Shown in pieces: positions 52,382 through 64,000 of a stretch of 64,000 nt of DNA; position 1 is the first letter of the stretch, and the number at the start of each line of letters is the position of its first letter. A model generated the notes under the pieces. The model did no database searches, had not been told where the DNA came from, and worked only from the letters and a program-made list of their open reading frames with translations. The DNA is from Litomosoides sigmodontis (lineage: Eukaryota; Nematoda; Chromadorea; Rhabditida; Onchocercidae), in NCBI GenBank assembly GCA_963070105.1, contig OY718808.1:9653398-9717397 (forward strand), read 5' to 3'. A program made the position numbers and the translations under genes.

Positions 52382-55300
52382 CTGTGTTTGAAATTTGCAG
52401 TCAGCGCAGAATAATCAGTTAAGAGAGAGAAAGACGAACAACTAAAATTTAAATTACTTGTTCTGTCAAATGATTCATTTCAGACTCGTCGAAGGATTGC
52501 CGTTTTATAAAAAGCGTTCACCGCTACATGATTTTGATGAATACACTTATTGATTAAGTGATCTAATTCAGGGCGAGAATGATAAACGGAGAATTCAAAT
52601 GCTCCAGATGAAGCCGCTCCGAAATTGCCTTGTTTTTTCTCTCATAGAAATAAATTAACCGCTTAATTTATTTCATCCTGACTTCATATGTTCGAAAATA
52701 CATCGAAATGTTGAAAGATATTCTTAAAAGTTTTAATCGTAATTTTGAAGCAGTAGGAATTATTTGAATTTTTAGTGTTCAAATTCTTTCCGAATTCTAA
52801 TTCACAAATTCGCCGCAATTATAATTTACAAAATTAAAATAAATTTCCCAACAGTAGCAATTTTAGACTACTAATTAATACTTTGACGATTTTTTGCCAT
52901 TGCATCAAATGATGACGAAGGAAACACACTTCTATTATAGTACAACCGACATTTTTAAATATTTAAAATTATTTAATAAATTAGGGAACGCGGGTTGAAA
53001 TGAAGTTGAAGTGAAGATTGAATGTGAAAAGCAACTCTGCGATTTTTTTTTGATTTTATTGCTTAATTTCCTTAGTATTGGAAAAAATGGAAGCACACTT
53101 CTAGAGTTTCAAATAATCATCAAGTGCCGCATGTGATAAGAACTTCATAAATGAATGATAATAAAATTCATAAATGAATGATATCAGAAAATATCATTTA
53201 CTCAATACTCAAATACCACGCCGCTTGTATTGAATAAGTGGCGCATAGCTACAAGAATCCGTGTGGACTAGCAACTGCGTAACGTGTAAAAGCGTTAGAG
53301 CACGTTATTCATTGCTAAGTCAAATTCATGTTCGTGAATGAAAAAGAAGAAATACTAATTCAACGTTCCCAACGCGTTCAATGAACAGCTGGAAAACTTA
53401 AATGCTTTTTGGTATTTAGCAAATATCTCTTTTTAACTCCTCAAGTTTCTGTCAAGTATTACTTCACAAAATATTAACTTTGTGTTTTTCACTTACAAAG
53501 CAGTAAGAAATTTTATTACTATTAATTATTATTATCGTTAATTGTGTGAGATGAATTCTCACAGGGAATATTCTGCCAAGTATTGGAAAATTTTGGGGAT
53601 TGCTGTCCACAGCTCAGCTGCTTTGCTTCAAAAAATGGTCGAGCATACCTTCCCCCTTTGTTTCCCATCTAAAAAAAGAATGGGTCATCGCCGATAGATG
53701 GACGATAAAGCAACCTATGCTGGCGGTCATTTCGTATTAAATCAAATTAATGAAATAAAAAAGTTTTCCTCACATTCAATTTGCGTAATTTTCTCAGGTA
53801 AATTCGAAAAATGATTACTTTGTAAGTATCTTTTTCACGTAATAAATTACTTAAAAATAACCTTATCCCTTTTGTTATCATTCGGCAAACTTTCATGCTT
53901 TGCAAAAATTCAGCGAAAAAAGGACTGAAATCTTGCAACACTTACTTAATATGTTCTCAAATTAATTAGATTAACTTTTGCGTTTTAAAATAATTTTGTC
54001 AAATTTTTTTTGGCAATGTTAGCTTGCAGAAAAATAGCGAATAGGAAGCCATAATCAGTTCCTTCAAGTATTTTTCAAAAAGGGAGGGAAAATAATTTCA
54101 TGGCAAATTTAAGCGTTAAAAAAAAGAGCAAAATTTATTTAAAAGCCTCCGTCTTTTCCTCTCATTTCTTTGAAGAAAAAAAGGGAGGAAGATGAGGGAA
54201 AAATTTTGGATGAAAAGTAGGAAGTGATAATCCCATTAATTTCATCCAAAAAAAATCTGAAATTGTGGCAATGGTCAATTTCTCCAATTAAAAAAAAATT
54301 TTATATTGCAATAGTAATCCAATTGGGAAAATATACGAAACGATGGCTGAGTGCTTCTGATTTTATTTTTTGGGAAAGGCTCATTAGGCATAGTGAAATA
54401 TTTGGTCAGTAATTCGTTGGCTTTCGGCACCTTTTTCGTAACTATTTGATCTGCAGGAGCTTCCTTCAGGTGGCAATCTGTGCTTCCATGGCAAGTGTAG
54501 TTAGTGTAGGTTAGGAAGTAAGGGTCAAACTTGAACTTTTTCTTCCTTGGCGTCCACAATATAGCAATGGCTGTATGAATGAGAGATTTAACCTAAATAA
54601 CATTTCCATCGATTAACAGACCGGAAATATTTCCGTATGAGTTGGTTTCCGGTGATTTAACCGCTAAGGACAGGTAGGCAGAAGAAACGAATGAGAAATT
54701 ACATGTTACTTTCGGCATCGTGACATCCCTTGAATTATGCAAGTGAATTAATTTCGACCCAATTTCATGAGAGTTTAGCAATTAAGTTAACATTTAAGTA
54801 CATCGTTTACCTTTCCCGTTTTTAGCTTTTGTGATATCTTTTTTTTTTTTAAGAAATAAACTATTATTTCTTTCTTAAACATTTGATTGACGCATCTCGT
54901 TAATTTGAATGGAACAATATTTTTTCCCACTTTTTCTTTAAATTTAACTGTGAATTTAGCCGGAAGTTGAATTTTTGCTTCAAAATTAAAAAAAATGTAT
55001 GAATATATTTCTCACTGGTCCAGTCGATGGAATTTTAGCAAAAGTTTGTAAACGAAAAACAATCTTTTCAAATATTTCCTTGTTCATGCTATCAGTTTCA
55101 AGCACTAATTATTGAAATTAATACAAATTATTGAAAATTTTCTGAGTAATAAAATGAATTTTCGATTCTTAAGTATTTCAAATGTATTATAAATCAAATT
55201 ATTATTTCGAAAAAACATTTTAGCACAAAATTTGTAGTTGAAACTTTAATATTGCAACTTGCATTTATCGTTTTGTTAATAAAAATTTTGGAGGAAATTT

Positions 55301-58300
55301 TTTTCTAACAAATTTTTATTTGCTCATTTGTTTCATCCAACTCAAAGTTGATTTTTTCTTAAAGGATTTTGAATAAAATTTAGCGCGACATTTGAAGACT
55401 GCAGGAGGCAAAAACTTATTCACTGAAAAACAATTTTAGCTAAATTTTCTTCAGGGAAATTAATTTCCTCTCACATGAAATGAGTAAATGTAGCAGTGAC
55501 CTATTTCCTTCCTCGTTAATTTATCTTCCAGAGTACTATTTTCAGTACAGCGGCATATCAAATCACTCATCCAGTCGTTTATTTGTTTACTCATTTGTTT
55601 GTTTCTTAATTAATTAATGGATCGATCAACCTGGGCGACTGATTTTCGGTTAATTAATTTGAAATTAGCGATGTCTTTTTCAACCAATTGTTTATCAGTT
55701 TATTCCCGCTATTAGTGGCACATTTGCTTTGAATTGAAAAGTGAGAAGTACTTGCAGCTGTGCACTAAGTGCTTTTCAGCGCAGAAGAAACAGCGAATGT
55801 TCGATGAATTTCTCGGGAAATCTCTCAGTGCCCTCGAAACTTCTCTCCCTCTCTCTTTTGTATTTCATTGTTGGGTGGACTTCCTGCCAGAAAATATTTT
55901 CAAAATTACCCCTGCAACAAAGCGAGAAATTTTGAAAGATTAAGCAAATGTGTATCATTCGTTTGCTTGTTTTTCTTAAAACGAAAAATTAAGAAATCAT
56001 TGTTTTTATGAAATTGCAAGAAAAGGAATTAGGATTTTTGCAAAATTATAATTTCATCATCTTTTCTGAGGGATTTGCGACAAAAGACAAACGGCTAATT
56101 ATCTTCGTGGTGGTAATAGCAATGCTATAAATAGCAATGCTTTGATGTGTTTGCAAATTAAGAATTCAATTAATCATTAATGTTCATTGTAATACAGCCA
56201 TTCAATAACTTTATTAATTAAGTATTGCTGTTAATTGCCTGACGGTTGTAGCTTAAATTGCTACACGTAGCACTGCCGATGCCTCACGAGATTTCACAAT
56301 CCAATCCGAAACAAGCGCAATGATGGAAATGATGACGGAGTGATGATTAACTTTGTAATTCTCTCATCAGTTTGCATAAATTATTAATTAACACTTTTTA
56401 ATGATAATTACAACGAACCAGCCATTCAGTCTAGCTAGCTCTTTCACTTGTTTGACCGGATTCTAGGAGTAAACTAAACCGTTTTTAGGGATCATTCATT
56501 AAAATCCTTTTTTTCCTTTTATTTTCAATTGAACATTTCTGAAGACATATGTTTCTAACTTGCAATTTTCGCATACCTTTAAAAACAAAATCTGTCGTAA
56601 AATTAGAAAACTTACTTTCCTCGGCAAATTGTGCCATCAAAAAGCAATTAATATCAGCTTTGGCTTTTATTCAGACCTTAGTGCTGATGCTGTGGAGAAG
56701 TTCGCCTTTCTAAGTGAATACCACCAGATTAAACTTAAACTTAAATTCTTATCCAAATTCGTCTATCTGTGCAAGCATTGCTTTCACTTACTTATTTTCT
56801 CTCTTTTTCCTCTTTGAATAAAAATGCATTTGCTGTTTATTAGTGATTGGCCCAATTTCATTCTTCTGTTACCTTGACTTCACTGTTTCGTGTAACTTGT
56901 GGACAATAGTGGACAAAACTTACAGCTATTGGTCTGCGTAATTAACATTTTGCTTCATGTTCTCCCTGACCTTCTGGTCTTATTTAAGAAATTCAAGGAA
57001 GGGAACTTAATTTGGCGAAACTATTTCTTGTGAAAGAACGTAAGCGATCTAGAGATTATCAAATCGACAAAAAGTACATTTTGCACATAGACAGACGTAT
57101 TTCACGTCAAATCTTTGCTGCCAGGTAGAATATCAGACATTTCATTAATGAAAATAGAAATTGCTTAAAAAAGAAAGCAATTTAAAAGACAGAGCGCTTA
57201 GTGTTAGAAAATAATTTGCAAAGTTATGAATTTCCCACTTAGAACCTGAAACCTGCCCTTTGAAGCTCTGAATTCTCAGCACTTCCAATATACTGTCCAG
57301 CAGCGCTAGCACTACTCGAAATCGTCCTCGCCCCTTTCATGTCTCAATATTTCTTTTCATTTAAATATTACTTTCAAACTTTACTACAGTCAACGCAGTA
57401 CAAAACAATCCACAACGCAGCTTTTCATTTGCCGCCGTACAGGTGCGACAAGTTGCTCACTTACCTTTTACTAGTTGGAAGAGTGAGAACAGTCAATTGC
57501 AGCAAAAACAATTAATTAAAATAACTGCAAAAGGAGTGAGTTCACTTACTTAGCGTTTACTACAAGCAAACATGGAATATTATTTGAGATTCAAAAGCGT
57601 AAAGTTATTCCTTTCGGAGACATTGTAATACAAAAGTTTGTGACAGTAATTTTTTTGTAGTCTAAATCAGACGTTTAAAAAGCGGTAAGTGTCGCTTATT
57701 TCTTCACTCTCAATTTTACATATTATTCCATCCAACTTCAACACCTCTGACATCTGTCCGTAAGTAACCACTGCATTGACTGTTTTGAAGAAATTTCAAA
57801 ATGGCTCATTTTGCTTGTTCACTTTTACTCCTTCCTTTCAATTTGTTAAAACATTATTAAATTAATTAAAATAAAAAGCCTGTTCGCAAAATATTTAAAA
57901 AGAATTGAGACAAGAATTTGCGTCTAATTTGCATAAAAAATGAAAATTAAAATTTAAATCCATCAAAGTTAAATTAAACAGATATTTAGCATAAGGCACA
58001 TATAAATTTAAAATTTGAAGGTTGAAAAGGAAGAAGGGAGTGATAAGATAATTCGTATTTGAATTTACATTTGACATTGTTCATTGGAAAAGACGCAGCC
58101 AATTTGATTTTGAAGTTTTCCAATTTGTATTTTTAGCTTCTCGATATCACAATAGTACTGTTTAATTTTTGTGCATTTACATAAAATCGTTTTTTTTTTT
58201 ACTTTTTTAGTTCTAAATTTTAGTTTGCTTTTAAATTTTCAAACTTTTCACACAACTGAAGTGCTCCTACTTGGCACTGTTTCAGAGCAATTTAGGCGGA

Positions 58301-61300
58301 TAAATTTAGGTCAACAAACATCACTTTTTCCTTTTATGGAAATTAGAACAAATGGAATTTGACTTTGATTAAAAAAATTTCAATTTATGTAATATTTGAG
58401 CTTTACGATGGATAAATTTAAATATAATTGTTTAATTTCAATCATTTATAATTCAGCAATTTCAAAATTTATGATTTTCATTTGGAGTTGTTGCAACTGC
58501 TAAATTATTTATAGCTTCATCATAGCTTTTCTTCGCAAACTTCCTCTACCGTGCCGCACGTTAGGCATGACCGTTCTTGGTGTTTTATTATTCTTCCGAC
58601 AAATTTCGAACTCCATCTGCCATGATGTTTTTTTGCATAATTTTTAGTTTTTGAAAACATTTCAGCTTTCTGTTTCGCCACTAACGTGCCTAAGCATTGA
58701 ATTGACACCGAAAGCAAACAAAATTAATTAATTTCAAAATGAGGTTTTGTTTAAATCAGAGAAGTGCTGCGTGACTTTACGTAATTCTTTGCAAGCATTC
58801 ACAGTTAAGCAACCATAAATAAATTTGTTGGAAGATTAATAAACAACAAGAACTCTTATGGGCTGCTAAGCTTTTCTATTAAAACATTCACAGTTTAGTA
58901 ACCATAAATAATTTGATTAAAAAATATTAAAAGTAAAAGTAACAATGAAAATTTGAATACCAAATGATCTTATCAAATATTAATTGGAAAAATTCATGCA
59001 AAGAGAATAGAAATAGAAGGCGCGGCATTTTTTACCTGCCAAATGCACGCTTTATGAATGATTTCATGCAAAATTAGAATATTACATACAAAAATTCTAA
59101 TTCGAAATAAGAATTCATGAACTTTTAGCATTTCAAATGTTGCATTACAATGTACATCCTGTCGAACTTTCATTCAAATTTCCACTTATAATTTTATTAT
59201 TTTCTATTTCTTATGGAATAGAATGGAAGAAAAACAGAAGGAATATTGATAATTAGGAGAATATTGATAATTAGGAGTTTAACTGACGCGAAGGTGAGAA
59301 ATCAAATAATATTTTTTGAGAGTATTTCTGATATTCCAACTACTGCCAAATCAAATTCAAATTTGAGTAAAAAATGAATGGGAGAAAAATGGAATTTGCT
59401 TCATAATTGAAAAAGAAGTAAGCAATTACTTGAAATTTTTAATGAAGTTTATTCGAATTAAAATTCTTCAAGAAAATTTTGCCATTTATATTTTTCAAAT
59501 CAGTCAGATATACCTCCGTAATATTTCGCTTAATTGTGTGTGCGTGCAAATAAGGAATTAAATTATAATTCATGCGCATTTACGATATTTTTATTCCTCA
59601 GATGTCTCACTTCAACTGTTATTATTTCGTGCAAAGTTTAAGAATTTTAATATTTCAAAATCCTCAAACAATGGAAGTGAAATTGTGAGCTTGTCAAAGT
59701 AATTAACTTAGAACTGCTAGCTACTTAATTTCTGTATTTACACCCTATTTTCTTAAATTTATAATTTATTACCTTAGCAGATTATTTATATTTTTAAAAT
59801 TCTGCTCTTATCACTTTCCAAATATTCCCTTCCAATTAATTAATGCAGTATTACAACACGTTATTTAATTGCGAAGTCTCTTTGATTACTAGAATATTAC
59901 AAATGGCACAGCGCAAATTTTGTTTTTTGAGGGAATGTGAGCGAGAAATTTTAATTTTTTTTACTGATTTTATGTAAATTGCAAGATAGTGAAGTGACGG
60001 TAAATTTCAGAAGTCATTGTTATTTTGGTAGTTTGAGTAAGTTCGATTTAACAATTGTCACTGGGAAATGCACAGCGAACAGTTTGGGAGTGTAATAGAT
60101 GATGGGATAATGGAATTTAATCATTTTAAATTGAAACAGAAGTTGAAGTTCTCCATTTGTCACGAAAGACAATTTAATGAATTTCGGCGAGAATTGTTAC
60201 AATCGCCCAAATGAGCATAATTAACCCTGCAATTTTCCATCCATCGATTTTCAATTTAAACCTAGTAGTTTGAAAGGAAAAAAACGCTGAGCGAGAAAGA
60301 AACAAAATTCAAATTTAATTTTATAAATGAATTTTTTTCCCAAATTACGCATCAATAAATTTACTTTCATCCCATTGTGCACTAATTTCACAAATATATG
60401 TATATTGCTATATTCAATTTTACTATTTTTTCATTTGTTTTCTTTGCACAATTTCCTAAAAATGAGTAAATTGCTGAATTAAGTTACTTTCAAATTTTGT
60501 CCCAATTTTATGACATTCAACTATGCTATTTATTATTACTCATATTTAATCCTATGGTTTAAATGCTTAGCTCAGTGATTTTAATCTGGTGATTCTTATG
60601 TCCACTACTGAAATAGCCGTCCCAACAATACAAACTGAAATAACAGGCAGCACTTATCAGTGCATTGTTGTAACCTTTACATTTGTCGTAATGTCAGTAC
60701 TAACCCAATTTAGTCGCATTTTATATTAATGAATTAAAATAAGTATTACTAACTGACTCACTTCTGTCTCTCCGTCTCTCTCTTTCACTCTCTCTCTCGT
60801 TTCCACAACTCTGCCCTCTACCAGTGAATTATAAATGTATTGGTAAGTAACAAGCCGAAAATAATTCCTAAGTATAACTTTTAGTTCCATGCTCACTACT
60901 CTTTTAAAATTCAAGAATTTTTAACAGCTGAACTGAAATCAGTGTTTTTTCTACTTTTTACTCTAAAACTACTCCCTCATTTTTATTTCCTTTTTCCTAA
61001 AGAAATTGTCAAAGTATTAATTATTACTTTCCCTTCTTCGTTCTATTAACATGTTTTTTTCATAAATTTCACTTAATTTTTTTTAAAACTCCTTTAGCTC
61101 AAATTAGTAGTCTAAGGACAAGAAATTTTTCGCTCAATTATTTCTTTACAAATTAACAAACACCGTTGACGTATCATTTACATTCGCTGGCTCGTAGTGT
61201 GATAACTAACACTGTGAGGTGAACGTAGTAGAAAGGACGAAAATATTAAACTTCGCAACAAAAAACGATGCTTAATGTGACAAGCGTTGAATTCCTACTT

Positions 61301-61900
61301 TTTACGTGCGTGAATCCGTAAAATATTTCTGTAAAAAACTTTTTGTCGTAAAACCGTTTAGTTTGCCTTTCTTCACATATTTCATAGAAGTCTTGCACTA
61401 AAAACTTCATTTAAAAGCATCAAATTTTGATAATACCATCATCATTAAAAAACATCAGAGCCATTGTCCACGCATCATTCTCTCTCTCCTTATGTTTTTT
61501 GTATAATGTCATCAATTAAACAACTGGCTCATCTGCATTCGCAAAATTAATTTCTTTAAATGCATGAAATTTCGTTAAAATTTCGAGAACATTCCTAGCG
61601 CACATCAATAAGAGAAGAGAGCAGATTAACTGAGAGAATTTAACTTTTTCTTTTTTTTCAACTCTTCTATATTTCAATACTGCGCAAGTTGCACTCACGT
61701 AGTGTTCCTCAAAATTGCGCAGGTTATATGTACGCGTGCAAACATTTTCTCATTAGCTTCTGTGTACAAAAGTCAATAATTTTGGTTGAAATTGAAAGTT
61801 TTCATGGCTTGCAACAAGTTCAAATGTCGGTTGGATGAAAGAAAGCTGCACATAATCGGTTCACTTTATTAATCTTGCATTTTTCTTCCGCTGGAAGCTC
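52382..61900. other. 9.5 kb gene-poor AT-rich region
   Basis: No gene is supported. The sequence is strongly AT-rich with many small inverted and direct repeats, and a CT-rich tract near 60.76-60.80 kb. Three slightly GC-richer islands give unassigned minus- or plus-strand frames: 54290-54780 (minus), 55734-55943 (plus) and 58520-58717 (minus). It may hold regulatory DNA for the two flanking peptide genes. Confidence 0.45.
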
Positions 61901-62525
61901 TAATTCATTCAAGCAGTCGTTCATTAATGCAACTTGAAAGTTCACTGCCAGTTTGTTTGGGACCAGGAAGTTCGTTTCAGCCAGTCAGGTAAACAAGGAA
62001 GTCAGTCAATTGCCGCACGCATCCTCCGGGAAACTTTTCCTACGCTACATAATTGCGAAATACTCGTTCACGCGAGATCGCTCAGGAACTGATCGCGGAC
62101 GTTACTTGCGGAATCCATCGTTTGTTGTCTCGGCGAGATCAATTTCAAGTGGAAGTGAATGTGAAACAAATTATCTGCACAAATTAGAATTGAAAATTCA
62201 CAAACGCCGCCGTAATTTCTCCGCTCCTTCCTGTCCTATCGCATTCACTGAACACGTGAAGTGATATATCTCACGGAAAGAAAGCGTGTGCTAATACAAG
62301 CGTCATTAGCATATTAAATATAGCGCAGACTTGCTCTAATCATCGATCCTTTCATGAGGATGATTACTAATAAAATGAAAATAGTTTGAACACTGAAATT
62401 CCATTTATAAAGTTTAAATGTGTATATTTTGATCAATCAATAAATTTCGCGTTTCGTGCACATTTTGATTTTTTATGCTTCGAAAATGAAATTTTTATTT
62501 TCAGCTTAGAAGGATAACATTAACA
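61901..62525 (+). promoter_or_regulatory. Probable promoter and leader of the NLP-13-like gene
   Basis: A GC-richer stretch contains a good donor, CAGTCAG followed by GTAAAC (donor at 61989). A strong acceptor, TTTTCAG, lies at about 62497-62503, 22 bases before the start codon. Together they suggest a 5' UTR exon ending at 61988 spliced to 62504, or trans-splicing at the acceptor. The 103-codon plus-strand frame at 61953-62264 overlaps this leader and looks like no known protein. Confidence 0.4.
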
Positions 62526-63847
62526 ATGGAAATTGTTACAATTTTTGTAGTCTTTTCCTTAGTTCCTATAGCTGTTCAATCAGAACGTCACGGTAATTTA
62601 TGTTTTTTTGCGGAAAGAAATGTGTGAAATATGTTCATTCGTTCACATAAACAAATTAAACTGTTAGAATTTAAAACTAAAACAGCGAGATTACTGGAGA
62701 AAAGGAACGTTCTAACAGTTCTAACAGTTCAGTAGCTGTAACGGTTATCCAATTATCGCAATGAGCAAATTTCATTTCGACATATTTTTTAAGTTTTACT
62801 GCAATTAACTAAGCAGTTAATTACAGTTGCTAACAATGATCGATTGGCGAGAGATTTTATGCATTTTGCAAAACGTTCACCAAATATAATTTCACAATTT
62901 GATCAAAGCATTCCATCGTTTAAAAAAACGGAGGTGAGAGAAAATTTTCACTTTCCCTCTTCCTTTCCTTCCTTCTTGCTAGAAGCAAATTAGACGAGAA
63001 AAAATTTTATGCAAAACCACTTTTGATACATTCATATTTTCCGTTCATAATATTTGAAATAATTTTGTCTTAAACAGAAATGACTATCTTCAAAATGAAA
63101 TTCAAAATTGGTTTTTTGGTAAAAAACTTTCGAGGTAGAAATTTTGGAATTTCACAGCTGCTTAAACCTAGTTAAGAAATAATTTCGGAATTTTTGAAAT
63201 GAAAGAATGAGAGCCGTAGTTAAGGATTTAGAATATAATACGGAAGTAAAGTAATAATTGAATGTTGAAAATTTTTTTTCATTAATCAAATGAAGGGATA
63301 ACGGTTTTCACTGATGAACGTTTCATATTTGAAGATATGCGATGGCAAAGCTTTAACTTGTTTAGTTCCCGAGAGATTTCACGAACTTGGCGAAACGTTC
63401 TATGGATGACGGCTGGCCAGATTCGATGCTGAAATTTGGTGACACTCCCGAGTTACTTAACAAGAAAAACAGCGATTTTGACAGGGAATTTATGAATTTC
63501 GGTAAACGGTTTCTACCGTTTGAGCGAACTGCAATGAGTCCAAACAAGAAAATTGACGCTGACGTTGACGTCAATCCGTTCAGCCGCGAATTCCTTAGTT
63601 TCGGCAGAAGGTCAGTGTTCGTACACAAACAAAAAAATGGAAGTATGAAAAAAAGATCTGAGCAAATTTCATGTGACTTTCAATTATGCATAAAATTTTT
63701 TTGAAATCTTTTGAGAAATTTCCTGTCTTTTAGTGCAGCCTCGCACAAATTGTCTTTTAAAAAAGCTAATGATTTTCCAGATAAAAATTTTAATAACAGT
63801 AACATTCTGCTACATTTCTCAGTTTCATTTTCACATATTTTAGATAA
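62526..63847 (+). CDS. NLP-13-like neuropeptide precursor
   Basis: Exons are 62526-62592, 62827-62933, 63366-63610 and a short last exon from 63844, giving 140 residues ending FGRR. The signal peptide is MEIVTIFVVFSLVPIAVQS. Four related peptides end at Lys-Arg or Arg-Arg sites: LARDFMHFA, TEFPRDFTNLA, NSDFDREFMNFG and VNPFSREFLSFG. They share the core R-[DE]-F-x-[HNS]-[FL]-[AG], close to the C. elegans NLP-13 peptides (recalled as ...SRDIMSFG), which are grouped with pedal peptide/orcokinin. The copies alternate with acidic spacers ending in Lys-Lys. Gly in copies 3 and 4 predicts C-terminal amides; Ala in copies 1 and 2 predicts free acids. All exon joins are in phase. An alternative acceptor at 63733 would add 50 residues without cleavage sites and stop at 63887. 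Confidence 0.78.
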
Positions 63848-64000
63848 TGACGGAATCAAAGTGACCGGAGGAGAATGCGAAAATTGATTGTGTCGGAAAT
63901 GTTCTGCTCGATTCAGAACTAATTATTATTTCGCACTAATTAACATTAATTAAATTTCGTCGTCGCGTGTTTGTGTGTATGTATAATTTGCGATCATTTT
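63848..64000. other. Downstream of the NLP-13-like gene
   Basis: Probable 3' UTR or flanking sequence. It includes the alternative stop codon at 63885-63887, and no other feature is visible before the window ends. Confidence 0.4.

Noticed and set aside
58171..58362. Plus-strand frame with a hydrophobic, signal-like N-terminus
   Set aside because: The hydrophobic run comes from a T-rich stretch (poly-Phe codons); there are no cleavage sites or splice partners.
61953..62264. 103-codon plus-strand frame upstream of the NLP-13-like gene
   Set aside because: No family motif or secretion signal. It overlaps a likely leader with a strong splice donor at 61989, so it is more probably UTR or intron.

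Overview
The window looks like AT-rich nuclear DNA from a nematode. The support is intron-dense genes with short introns and T-rich acceptors (TTTCAG or TTTTAG), a SPRTN/DVC-1 protease, an MTA/LIN-40 chromatin factor, and a peptide precursor whose repeats resemble C. elegans NLP-13. A spirurid or filarial-type worm would fit, but the sequence alone does not settle the species. There are no prokaryotic operons, CRISPR arrays or rRNA genes.

Layout. The left 41 kb is gene-dense and carries five conserved single-copy genes. On the minus strand there is an MTA/LIN-40 homologue (2.1-10.5 kb, 16 exons) and a COG7 homologue (13.4-19.2 kb, 15 exons). On the plus strand a SPRTN homologue follows (20.3-22.1 kb, 6 exons), head-to-head with COG7. 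On the minus strand is exportin-1/CRM1 (23.4-31.0 kb, 23 exons), convergent with SPRTN. On the plus strand is gamma-tubulin complex component 2 (32.8-40.7 kb, 19 exons), head-to-head with exportin-1. I built each exon chain by hand from splice sites, frame continuity and recalled family sequence. All five chains close to a whole number of codons.

The right 23 kb is sparse. It holds a 4.1 kb AAT microsatellite with an embedded 78-copy 9-base variant, a polypurine tract, and two genes for secreted peptide precursors on the plus strand. One (49.5-52.4 kb) encodes a 137-residue precursor that I do not recognise. The other (62.5-63.9 kb) is an NLP-13-like precursor with four related peptide copies. 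About 10 kb between them has no gene I can support. A second large array, about 670 bp of TTA, sits in intron 15 of the GCP2 gene.

The genes do not form one pathway. They cover chromatin repression (NuRD), Golgi tethering (COG), DNA-protein crosslink repair, nuclear export and microtubule nucleation, next to neuropeptide genes. Family comparisons are from memory; no database search was possible. The most novel items are the unrecognised peptide precursor, the mixed -FA/-FG ends in the NLP-13-like precursor, and the phase-perfect 9-mer array.
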